From a virus: a DNA stretch of 44,788 bases. A program made the position numbers and the translations under genes. The stretch covers positions 1-44,788 of IMG/VR virus record IMGVR_UViG_3300009605_006683, one strand, 5' to 3'. The notes under the pieces were generated by a model, which was not told the origin of the DNA, ran no database searches, and was given only the letters and a program-made list of their open reading frames with translations. This document shows, piece by piece, positions 8,467 to 16,340 of this stretch (the first letter of the stretch is position 1; every line of letters starts with the position of its first letter).

Positions 8467-9215
8467 TGAAAAACCATTTTACGATTGTCGTTCCTGCTTA
8501 CAATGTAGAGCAGTGGGCAGAGAAAAATATAAAATCAGCCCTTACACAAGATTACGACAATTATGACGTTATATATATAAATGATGCGTCTACAGACGAG
8601 ACTAGAAAAATTGTAGACTCAACTTTTCAAAATTTGGTTAAAGAGACGAATGCCGACTCTAAAGTCATGCACAACGAGAGTAACAAAAAGGCTCTTTACA
8701 ATATTATAACTGCTGTTAAATTAGCTCGCCCAAATAGTATCATTGTAACGTTAGATGGCGACGACAGGCTGCCACATAAAAATGTCTTAAGTTCGTTAGA
8801 TGAAACTTATTCATCATCTAATGTGTGGATGACAGCCGGCTCGTATGTTGATTCTTTGACTGGTCTTATTGGAAATCCACAAGTCGACGAATATTTTTGG
8901 CAAGGAAATATAAGGCATAAAGAATGGGCTTTTTCACATCTTAGAACGTTTCGTAAAGAACTGTTTTTGAAAATCGATGAAGCAGATATGACAGATAAAG
9001 ATGGAGAAATCTACAAGTATACCTTCGATCAAGTTATGATGTTTCCGATGGCAGAAATGTCCGGACCAGAACATTGTGTATTTATAAAAGAGCCTTTATA
9101 TGTTTACAATAGAGATAACCCAATATCAGTTGATAGAGTTCACCGAATAGACCAATTAAGGATCGAACAAACGATTAGAAATAAGAAACCTTATTCAAGA
9201 TTAGAGGCACTATGA
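8466..9215 (+). CDS. Family 2 glycosyltransferase (GT-A)
   Basis: This 249-residue protein has the GT2 opening FTIVVPAYNVE, then INDASTDET and a DGDD motif at 97-100 that binds metal and nucleotide sugar. Length matches a single GT-A domain with no membrane anchor. It should be an inverting transferase acting in the cytoplasm. The start overlaps the previous stop (TGATG), and the next gene starts 4 bases before its own stop. Confidence 0.85.
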   Translation: MKNHFTIVVPAYNVEQWAEKNIKSALTQDYDNYDVIYINDASTDETRKIVDSTFQNLVKETNADSKVMHNESNKKALYNIITAVKLARPNSIIVTLDGDDRLPHKNVLSSLDETYSSSNVWMTAGSYVDSLTGLIGNPQVDEYFWQGNIRHKEWAFSHLRTFRKELFLKIDEADMTDKDGEIYKYTFDQVMMFPMAEMSGPEHCVFIKEPLYVYNRDNPISVDRVHRIDQLRIEQTIRNKKPYSRLEAL

Positions 9216-10420
9216 ATAAGAAAAAATTAATTATATTTGCTCCGACGCCTGTTTATGGCGCTGGCATAAATTTAGTAGAAGCTATTAATATGTATTCTGA
9301 AAAGTATGTTGCCGAAGGCTGGTATATAGATAAATCTACTTATCCTTTTTATAGTGAGAAACAAAAAAAGGATTGGAAGCATGTAATTGGCTCTTTCGAG
9401 AATTTAAGTTATGTGCGCAAAGTACTAGAAAAGCCAGATGTATATTTTTTTGGGATATCTGGTAGAGCTGTTGAAATGCTTTTAAATTTATATAAATTTT
9501 ATGTTTGTTTACCTCCATCGCCACTTGCTCATGATGAAATAGAAATTTTTGATAGTTTTGCATACAATGGAGAAACTTCAAACAAGACCCTCAAACTTGA
9601 AAGACATCAATTGCTTGAAATTGGCATCGGCGCATCTACAGCTGGTTGTTTCCCTTCTATTATAGAACTTCTTCGTCTCGTATTCCCTAATGTATCCAAT
9701 ACACAGGCACTAAGCATGCTCCACAATCTTCTGGGTCATAAAAAACTTAATGAAAGGCTAGCCTTTTGGTGGACAGATTCACTGTATAGAAAAGATTTTG
9801 AGAACTATAATAAGATTACAGAGTTGTACAATATACAGACATTTGCAATGTTAGATTTGTTGAGGCTAAGTGAAAAGTCTTTACCATTGATGCAAACATA
9901 TAATATTGATGCAAAGGAAGAAAAATATAAAGACTTTACGGTTATACACACGCCAGGACATAGAGAATCGAATAAAAAAGGTACTGATGTAGTTAAAAAA
10001 GTTGCAAAAAAACTTCAGGACATTAAGTTCAATATATATGGAAAAAACAGCTTCGTACCAAATGAACAGTTAGTTAGTGAAAAAGTGAAATCTCATGTCT
10101 GCGTAGATAAAATAACAAAAGATGCGATGCTTGGTACCAATGGCGTTGCTGGTGGCCCCGGGAAATCTGCTTTAGAATCAATTTACGCAGGCATACCAAC
10201 CATTTGTTCGATGCAAGAAACGCTAAATGAAAGAGCCGGTAGATATAAAGATATACCAATTATTGATGTTAGAAATGAAGAAGATCTTGAGAAAGAACTC
10301 ATAAAACTAAGCACTGATAAAAAATATTATAATGAGATATCAAACAAAGTAGAAGAGTGGGCTAAAGTTCTAACTTATGAGAACACTGTAAAATATTTAG
10401 ATGAAAATTTATATAAATGA
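9212..10420 (+). CDS. GT-B-like glycosyltransferase, tandem paralogue 1
   Basis: This 402-residue protein and the next one are clear paralogues. The C-terminal third has the look of a GT-B donor domain: an HTPG segment, then GPGKSALESIYAGIPTI, where a Glu sits in the usual place. The exact family is not recognised, and no complete EX7E motif is present. The two copies are close at both ends, including their opening codons and the segment EWAKVLTYE, but diverge in residues about 75-190. That pattern fits the same donor with different acceptors. Its stop overlaps the ATG of its twin. Confidence 0.65.
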   Translation: MNKKKLIIFAPTPVYGAGINLVEAINMYSEKYVAEGWYIDKSTYPFYSEKQKKDWKHVIGSFENLSYVRKVLEKPDVYFFGISGRAVEMLLNLYKFYVCLPPSPLAHDEIEIFDSFAYNGETSNKTLKLERHQLLEIGIGASTAGCFPSIIELLRLVFPNVSNTQALSMLHNLLGHKKLNERLAFWWTDSLYRKDFENYNKITELYNIQTFAMLDLLRLSEKSLPLMQTYNIDAKEEKYKDFTVIHTPGHRESNKKGTDVVKKVAKKLQDIKFNIYGKNSFVPNEQLVSEKVKSHVCVDKITKDAMLGTNGVAGGPGKSALESIYAGIPTICSMQETLNERAGRYKDIPIIDVRNEEDLEKELIKLSTDKKYYNEISNKVEEWAKVLTYENTVKYLDENLYK

Positions 10421-11637
10421 ACAAGAAAAAATTAATTATATTTACGCCTAATCCTTTTTATGCAACGGCGACAAATTTTGTAGACGCTATAAATTTATAT
10501 TCTAAAAGATTTACCGCCCATGGAGTTTATGTTGAAGAAAGTCCTTATGACCGTCTAAGCGAAGAGCAGAAAAAAGATTGGACAAATTTATACAGTTCAG
10601 CTGAGTTTATTGATCATTTGCTAGAGCTATATCAAGACTCAAACAGTCATTTTTTAGGAATTTCAACTCGATCCGTTGAGATATTTTTTCAACTTTTTTT
10701 ACTTCACCATGGGCTTCATGATATTGATTCAACAGTGAAGATTTCCTTCGATACCTTGTCGACTCCGGAAGAGGGTAAAAAAGAAAATAGTTTAGATATA
10801 CCTAAATCCTTTTTTACGCGTCTTTGTTTCGCTGGACGTCAAAAAGGTCTTTTTGGAAAAACAGAAAATTTAGATAATAATAACACCTTTTTAGCTATGG
10901 CTCTTTCTCAAGTGACTATGTCATATGCGAGTCAATTCTTAGACAACTATTTGAGGCATAAAGACTTTTGTAAAAGGCTTGCATTTTGGTGGTGTGGTTC
11001 GCCATATAGACAAAGGCCTGATAGTTATAACGCCTTGACAGATCAACACAATATACAAACCTTTGCTCATCTAGATTTACTAAGGCTGAATGAAAAATCC
11101 TTACCATTAGCGTTCGTGTATGATTTCGATTTATCTGAAGATAAGTATGAAAATTTTACTGCCATACACACTCCGGGCCTTCAGATGTTTAAAGGAACTG
11201 ACATAGTTAAAGAAGTTGCAAATAATCTTTCGGATATTAAATTTGATATATATGAAGGGCATAATTTTTTACCAGGTAAACAAGTGATTCTTGAAAGAGC
11301 GAAATCTCACGTCTGTATAGATAAGATAACAGAGAATAGTATACTCGGACTTTCAGGCGCCATGGGCGGCATTGGTATGTCTGGCTGCGAAGCAATTTAT
11401 ACTGGAACTCCAACGATTTGTTCAATGCAAGAAACAGCAAACGAACGTTTAGGTCGATATAAAAATATACCTGCTATTGACATCAGAACTGCGTCTGAGC
11501 TTGAAGAGGAACTTAAAAAGCTAAGCACTAATAAAGAATATTATAAAGAGATATCAAGTAAAACAAAAGAATGGGCAAAAGTTCTAACTTATGAAAGTAC
11601 CGTTAAATATCTAGACGAGGTGCTGTACAATGGATAA
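10417..11637 (+). CDS. GT-B-like glycosyltransferase, tandem paralogue 2
   Basis: This 406-residue protein is the second member of the tandem pair. Shared landmarks with its twin include KKLIIF at the start, LAFWW near the middle, HNIQTFA, SLPL, SHVCIDKIT, PTICSMQET and GRYK. The donor-side segment is SGCEAIYTGTPTI. The region between about residues 85 and 175 aligns poorly with the twin and carries the length change. The function is inferred only from fold and context. It overlaps the following methyltransferase gene by 8 bases. Confidence 0.65.
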   Translation: MNKKKLIIFTPNPFYATATNFVDAINLYSKRFTAHGVYVEESPYDRLSEEQKKDWTNLYSSAEFIDHLLELYQDSNSHFLGISTRSVEIFFQLFLLHHGLHDIDSTVKISFDTLSTPEEGKKENSLDIPKSFFTRLCFAGRQKGLFGKTENLDNNNTFLAMALSQVTMSYASQFLDNYLRHKDFCKRLAFWWCGSPYRQRPDSYNALTDQHNIQTFAHLDLLRLNEKSLPLAFVYDFDLSEDKYENFTAIHTPGLQMFKGTDIVKEVANNLSDIKFDIYEGHNFLPGKQVILERAKSHVCIDKITENSILGLSGAMGGIGMSGCEAIYTGTPTICSMQETANERLGRYKNIPAIDIRTASELEEELKKLSTNKEYYKEISSKTKEWAKVLTYESTVKYLDEVLYNG

Positions 11638-12247
11638 AAACTACTGCATAAAAGAAGGGTATATTTCTAGAAAAGAATATAACCAAAATGTACAAATTGA
11701 ATCAGGTGATCAGTTTCAAGACGAAGTATATCAAAGAGCTAGGCAAATATTAGATGAACACAAATATAAAAAAGTGCTTGACATCGGCTGTGGTTCGAGC
11801 TTTAAGCTAATTAAATATTTTAGAGACAGGCCTTTTGTTGGACTGGATCTTGAACCTAATCTTTCATGGTTAAAGGAAACATATCCTTATTTTGATTATA
11901 GACTTTCAGATTATAACAATCCTCTCAAAGATGAATTTGATTTGGTTATTTGTTCCGATGTTATTGAGCATGTGCTAGACCCGGACCTAATGATTGACTT
12001 TATCAACAATATAAATTTTAAGCAGTTGGTGATTTCTACTCCGGAACGTGATATAATACAACGGGTACAAAGGGAAATGAACTGGGATGTTAAAGAAAGC
12101 GGCCCTCCTGCAAATATATGCCATGTGAGAGAATGGACAAAGGACGAGTTTGCAGAATATATTTCTCAGACTTTTGATATCGAAGAACATTATATAACCC
12201 CAATTCAAATAGAATGTCAAGTAATTGTGGCGACTAAGAAAAAATGA
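11630..12247 (+). CDS. Class I SAM-dependent methyltransferase
   Basis: This 205-residue protein has SAM motif I VLDIGCGSS near residue 46, an acidic loop after the second strand (GLDLEPN), and VICSDVIEHV near residue 105, the standard order of a class I methyltransferase. It resembles sugar or lipid-type small-molecule methyltransferases rather than DNA methylases: there is no DPPY/NPPY motif. Within this glycan block a sugar O- or N-methylation is likely. It overlaps its neighbours by 8 and 4 bases. Confidence 0.82.
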   Translation: MDKNYCIKEGYISRKEYNQNVQIESGDQFQDEVYQRARQILDEHKYKKVLDIGCGSSFKLIKYFRDRPFVGLDLEPNLSWLKETYPYFDYRLSDYNNPLKDEFDLVICSDVIEHVLDPDLMIDFINNINFKQLVISTPERDIIQRVQREMNWDVKESGPPANICHVREWTKDEFAEYISQTFDIEEHYITPIQIECQVIVATKKK

Positions 12248-13161
12248 ATATATTTTTAGACAATGTAGCAATTGGCTCAAGCACAGGTCCAAATCATTTT
12301 GGCACAAAACTATTAAAATATCTCAAAAAGCAAGGACATAGGTGTTATACAATTCCAATTCCGCCACCAGAAATACAACTTTCGTTTATCGAAGCTAACT
12401 CTAATAATTTAAGTGTACCTGTTGTACAAAGATTGGATGGAATTTATTTCGATAGAACTAAAGATCACACATTGCAGAATACAAATATTTTGGACACCTA
12501 TAGAAAAGCTAGTGGTGTGATATTCCAGTCAGAGTATAGCAAGAAGTTAGTATTTAAATACTTTGGAGAACATGCAGATTACGAAATAATTCACAACGGC
12601 GCCGACTTGGAATTGATGGATGAAGTTGACCCGGCAAACAATAAAGAACTAGAAGATTATGAGAATGTTTGGTGCTGTGCATCGAACTGGCGCGGCTGGA
12701 AAAGGATGCCTGACAATATTAGATATTTTTTAGAGTTTTCTGGCAACAAGGACTGCCTTATAGTTGCCGGTATGCCAAAGCCATGGGAAATGGTAGAACA
12801 TGATAGAATATTTTATTTAGGGCAGGTGAGCCCTCTTTCCTTGTTTTCGTATATGAAGGCGTCTAAACATTTTATACATCTTGCAAGGTATGATGCGTGC
12901 CCCAATGTTGTTGTGGACGCAAGAGCAGCCGGCTGTAATATAATATGTTGTTCAGAGGGCGGCACAAAAGAGATTGCAGGTCCGGATGCTACAATAGTTG
13001 TAGAAGAACCATGGAATTTTGAACCTGTTGACGTCGACCATCCACCAAGATTAAAGTTTGATAATATTACGAGCAACAATTTTGATTCTGACATCGATAT
13101 GAACAATGTGGCCGAAAGATATGCAAATTTTTTAAAAAATATGAAGGAGAGTGAAGAATAA
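12244..13161 (+). CDS. GT-B glycosyltransferase (GT4-like, short)
   Basis: This 305-residue protein has a GT-B pattern: FGTKLLKYLKKQGH in the N-terminal acceptor domain, IIHNGAD at the interdomain junction, CASNWRGWKR where GT4 enzymes contact the donor phosphate, and a C-terminal HLARYDACPNVVVDARAAG. In the last segment the two Glu of EX7E appear as Asp, so either the motif is altered or the family is distant. It is short for a GT-B enzyme. Its stop overlaps the next ATG by one base. Confidence 0.75.
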   Translation: MNIFLDNVAIGSSTGPNHFGTKLLKYLKKQGHRCYTIPIPPPEIQLSFIEANSNNLSVPVVQRLDGIYFDRTKDHTLQNTNILDTYRKASGVIFQSEYSKKLVFKYFGEHADYEIIHNGADLELMDEVDPANNKELEDYENVWCCASNWRGWKRMPDNIRYFLEFSGNKDCLIVAGMPKPWEMVEHDRIFYLGQVSPLSLFSYMKASKHFIHLARYDACPNVVVDARAAGCNIICCSEGGTKEIAGPDATIVVEEPWNFEPVDVDHPPRLKFDNITSNNFDSDIDMNNVAERYANFLKNMKESEE

Positions 13162-14006
13162 TGCTAGTAAAACAATACGTAGGCAATTTTTTGATGAATT
13201 TGGATCTAGCAGATAACGGCATATCTCAGACCCTATATAGCGTAGGAGGAAGAGAAAAGGCCTTTATGGGCATATTAGAAGACACTGTGAAGGAGGGTAT
13301 GGTTTGCCTTGATTTGGGCGCTAACATTGGCTATACGACGCTTTACATGCTAAACAACGTTGGAGAAGAGGGATTTGTGTATGCAATTGAACCTGGAAAA
13401 CATAACTTGGAATTACTGCAGCAGAACGTTGAGCTAAATAATTATGAAGATACGTGTGAAATTGTAGAAGGGGTTATATCATCTGAAGATGGAGTACTGG
13501 ACTTTTGGTTGGCAGACGCGCCAAACTTGCATAGTTTTATAAAAACCAATAGGAGCACGAGTAAGGTTAATGTAGAAGCGTATACACTGGAAACGTTTTT
13601 GAAAAACAGGAAATTTCCAAACTTTATTAAAATGGATGTCGAAGGGCATGAAGTCGATATCTTTAAGGGCGGCCTGAACTATTTTAAGAATAACCCTGGA
13701 CCCACAAACATATTGATAGAAGTGCATCCGTCACTATATAACGAAGAAAATGATTTTGCAGAAATACTAAAAGAATACTTTGCCATTGGCTTTAGACCTA
13801 AATATGTTGTGACCACTCCTGTACCACAACCAAAATTGTTTAAGGAGGCTGGTTATGAGCCAATCAAATCTGTACAAACAGATGGCTTTCATAGAGGTGT
13901 TTATGAAAATATTTCTGAAGAACATCTTTTAGAATTTGCGTGCAAGGAGAATGCTGAAGGCAACAGTAAAAAGATAGTCAGAAGCTTTATGATAACGAGA
14001 GATTAA
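13161..14006 (+). CDS. FkbM-family methyltransferase
   Basis: This 281-residue protein has the FkbM landmarks: CLDLGANIGYTTL near residue 49 (SAM-binding), AIEPGKHNLELL, and the diagnostic FIKMDVEGHE near residue 157 followed by LIEVHP. FkbM enzymes O-methylate sugars and small molecules and are common in polysaccharide and flagellin or virion glycan clusters. It lies next to a second, more divergent FkbM-like gene, only one base away. Confidence 0.87.
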   Translation: MLVKQYVGNFLMNLDLADNGISQTLYSVGGREKAFMGILEDTVKEGMVCLDLGANIGYTTLYMLNNVGEEGFVYAIEPGKHNLELLQQNVELNNYEDTCEIVEGVISSEDGVLDFWLADAPNLHSFIKTNRSTSKVNVEAYTLETFLKNRKFPNFIKMDVEGHEVDIFKGGLNYFKNNPGPTNILIEVHPSLYNEENDFAEILKEYFAIGFRPKYVVTTPVPQPKLFKEAGYEPIKSVQTDGFHRGVYENISEEHLLEFACKENAEGNSKKIVRSFMITRD

Positions 14007-14007
14007 A

Positions 14008-14949
14008 ATGAAAGAACAAATTAAAATAAATTACTTTGACTTAGGTCTTCACACTGCTAATGAGCTTTTTAGGACATGTGAGCTTTTGGATGATAATTAT
14101 TCCGGTTGGAGAGCTTATGGGTTTGAGGCCTGTGGTCTATATCATGATTTTTGCGAAGAGAGATTTAAAGGGAACACACATGTAAAGATTATACATGGCG
14201 CGATATCAAATACCGAAGAAGACATTAAACTTCATTACGCAAATAACGCACTTGGACATTCCATTTTTGAATCTAAAAATGAAGAGGTGACAGATACTTT
14301 TGTTGCCACTAGTGGAAGCATAGACGTCGATGCACTATCTACACTGCCTTCCACTAGTTTGCCTATGATGTTTAATCATTGCTTTGTAAATGGTGATTTT
14401 AGTAAAGTTACACCGGGACTTTCATTAGAAAAGATATATTCTTGGGTCAAAAAATACTCTGAGGAATTTCAAGCCGGGATCCCAATTGGCTTTACTGAAG
14501 GTAATAAAATTTCATATATCGATGCAACAAACGTCCCCATATGGTTTCAGGGCGGAGGACTCATAGCGAGACGAGACAAGACCCTCAACCCGGTACCACA
14601 GTATGAATACACAAAAGGAATAATATTTTCAAAATGGCTTAAGGAAAATATACCAGATTTTGAGAGTAGTTTTAATATACTGAGGGTTAATATAGAAGGC
14701 GCCGAGGTACATTTATTTGAAGACCTAATCAACAGTGATCTGATAAAACATTTTGATATATTTTGTGGCACGGGCAACGATGTAGAAAAAATCTCAGAAC
14801 ATTCTGCAGATAAATATTACAAAATGCTAGATGATAATGAAATAAAAATGTATAGATTTACAGATTGGAAACCAGAATTAAATGACATGATAGGAGACAT
14901 TATAATAGAGAAGGTTAAAGAGTGGAAAACAAAAAATGTACTTTCCTGA
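14008..14949 (+). CDS. Divergent FkbM-like methyltransferase with internal insertion
   Basis: This 313-residue protein starts with YFDLGLHTANE, a degenerate version of the FkbM SAM motif (normally DxGANxG), then AYGFEACG, and near residue 230 has LRVNIEGAEVHLF, which matches the family's KxDIEGAE segment. About 100 residues between the two parts (roughly 105-215) have no counterpart in the neighbouring FkbM gene and look like an insertion. It may methylate a different position or may have lost activity. It overlaps the sialyltransferase-like gene by 14 bases. Confidence 0.68.
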   Translation: MKEQIKINYFDLGLHTANELFRTCELLDDNYSGWRAYGFEACGLYHDFCEERFKGNTHVKIIHGAISNTEEDIKLHYANNALGHSIFESKNEEVTDTFVATSGSIDVDALSTLPSTSLPMMFNHCFVNGDFSKVTPGLSLEKIYSWVKKYSEEFQAGIPIGFTEGNKISYIDATNVPIWFQGGGLIARRDKTLNPVPQYEYTKGIIFSKWLKENIPDFESSFNILRVNIEGAEVHLFEDLINSDLIKHFDIFCGTGNDVEKISEHSADKYYKMLDDNEIKMYRFTDWKPELNDMIGDIIIEKVKEWKTKNVLS

Positions 14950-15634
14950 AAATTTAGACAACTTCGGCGTAATTCTAAAGGGCTCAAGTATTAAACATAT
15001 ATGTGATTATACTGATAAGTTTGACCACTGTTTTATGGTTAACAACTTTGATAGGAACACCGACAATAAAAATTCTGAATGGGAGACTGTATCACCACAC
15101 TTAAAGGGAAAAGAAATTGTTCACTTTGTCAATAGATTAACAACTGCTCCGTTATTGAGAGAGCATTATGAAGAACTGAATATCAAACATGTTCAATTTC
15201 CTAAAACCGCAATGGACGATGCTTTAAGAATTGTAAGACCCTATTACGAGGATTGTGGTTTGAAGTGCCATCTTTTACCGGAAGAGGCTTTAAAATATAA
15301 TGATTTCTTTGATGATAAATATTACCTGAAACCTGGCGACTCAAATTACAGAGCAAAGCATCCAAATACGGGAGTCCTGGCCATAATTTATGCAGCAGGA
15401 TTGTTAAAGGCAAAGAACGTATGGATAATTGGATTAGACTTTTATCAAAGCGATTATCTGTACAGAAGACCATGGCAAACGCCGATAGAAAACCAGCAGT
15501 TGAAAATGAAAAATACAGACATGATTGGACACTTTATTGACATAACCAAGAGAACGCCAGATGTCAATTTTCATTTAGTTACAAAAGCTTCGAACATCCC
15601 AGAAACAGGCAACTTGCAAGTTTTTAAGGTCTGA
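14936..15634 (+). CDS. GT42-like sialyltransferase candidate
   Basis: This 232-residue protein fits the Campylobacter CstII type of sialyltransferase by motif and length (family about 250-290). The visible parallels are: an N-terminal GxSIK turn at 16-20; VNNFD at 35-39 in the place of the nucleotide-contacting CNQF; then NTGVLA at 144-149 and IIGLDFYQSDYLY at 164-176, close to CstII's SGVYMC and LSGIDFYQ; and IGH at 197-199, where CstII has IGH in its catalytic region. It lies directly upstream of two NeuB-like genes and a CMP-sugar synthetase domain, which would supply the CMP-nonulosonate donor. A DUF115/MptE-like protein is the main alternative. Confidence 0.68.
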   Translation: MYFPENLDNFGVILKGSSIKHICDYTDKFDHCFMVNNFDRNTDNKNSEWETVSPHLKGKEIVHFVNRLTTAPLLREHYEELNIKHVQFPKTAMDDALRIVRPYYEDCGLKCHLLPEEALKYNDFFDDKYYLKPGDSNYRAKHPNTGVLAIIYAAGLLKAKNVWIIGLDFYQSDYLYRRPWQTPIENQQLKMKNTDMIGHFIDITKRTPDVNFHLVTKASNIPETGNLQVFKV

Positions 15635-15653
15635 ACGATTAAAAGGTGCACAT

Positions 15654-16340
15654 ATGAAAATAATATCAGAAATTGGAATAAACCATAATGGTGACTTTCG
15701 CAAGATTGAAGAATTAGTTCGACAATCAAAGATTGGGGGAGCAGATTATGCAAAGTTTCAACTTTATAATTCTGTAAGAGTGTTTGGCGATGAGTCTAGA
15801 AAGCAAAATGAATTCACGTTTAAGCAGGTACGTCAAATAAAAGACATATGCGATAATTATGGAATTACTTTTTTTGCATCAGTCTTTGATGAGGAAAAAC
15901 TAGAATGGTGTGAAAAGCTAAACGTTGGCTTGTACAAGGTTGCAAGTAGAACGGTTGTCAAGGAACCCAAATTATGTGAGCAGATTATCACAACTAAGAA
16001 GCCGGTTTATATATCTTTAGGCTTTTGGGAGGAAGAGGGACTGCCGTTTGAGGGAAATAATATTAAATACTTAAACTGTATTTCAAAGTACCCAACAAGC
16101 GCTTTGGACTTTAAAAATTTTGAGTATGATGGTAAAATTGTTGGGCTAAGCGATCACTCTTATGGAATTTCTTACGCATTGTATAATATTGCACACGGAG
16201 CAAGAGTAATAGAAAAACACTTTACCCTCAACAAGGGCATGGGTGGAAATGATCATATTGGCTCTATGACTTTAGAAGAACTTAAACTGTTGAGAGAATA
16301 TGGAGATCAGATTGAAGGCATTAAACATAATATCGAGTGA
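15654..16340 (+). CDS. neuB: NeuB-like nonulosonate synthase, barrel only
   Basis: This 228-residue protein shows the NeuB barrel in order: SEIGINHNGD at the start, AKFQL, FFASVFD, YKVASR, GLSDH with His168, and IEKHFTL with His189. The two His are 21 residues apart, as are the metal-binding His215 and His236 of meningococcal NeuB. It should condense an N-acyl hexosamine with phosphoenolpyruvate to a nine-carbon sialic-type acid. It is about 110 residues shorter than typical NeuB because the C-terminal SAF (antifreeze-like) domain is missing; the stop is clean. In known NeuB dimers that domain covers the partner's active site, so this copy may need the fused paralogue next door. AAAGGTG precedes the ATG. 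Confidence 0.88.
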   Translation: MKIISEIGINHNGDFRKIEELVRQSKIGGADYAKFQLYNSVRVFGDESRKQNEFTFKQVRQIKDICDNYGITFFASVFDEEKLEWCEKLNVGLYKVASRTVVKEPKLCEQIITTKKPVYISLGFWEEEGLPFEGNNIKYLNCISKYPTSALDFKNFEYDGKIVGLSDHSYGISYALYNIAHGARVIEKHFTLNKGMGGNDHIGSMTLEELKLLREYGDQIEGIKHNIE

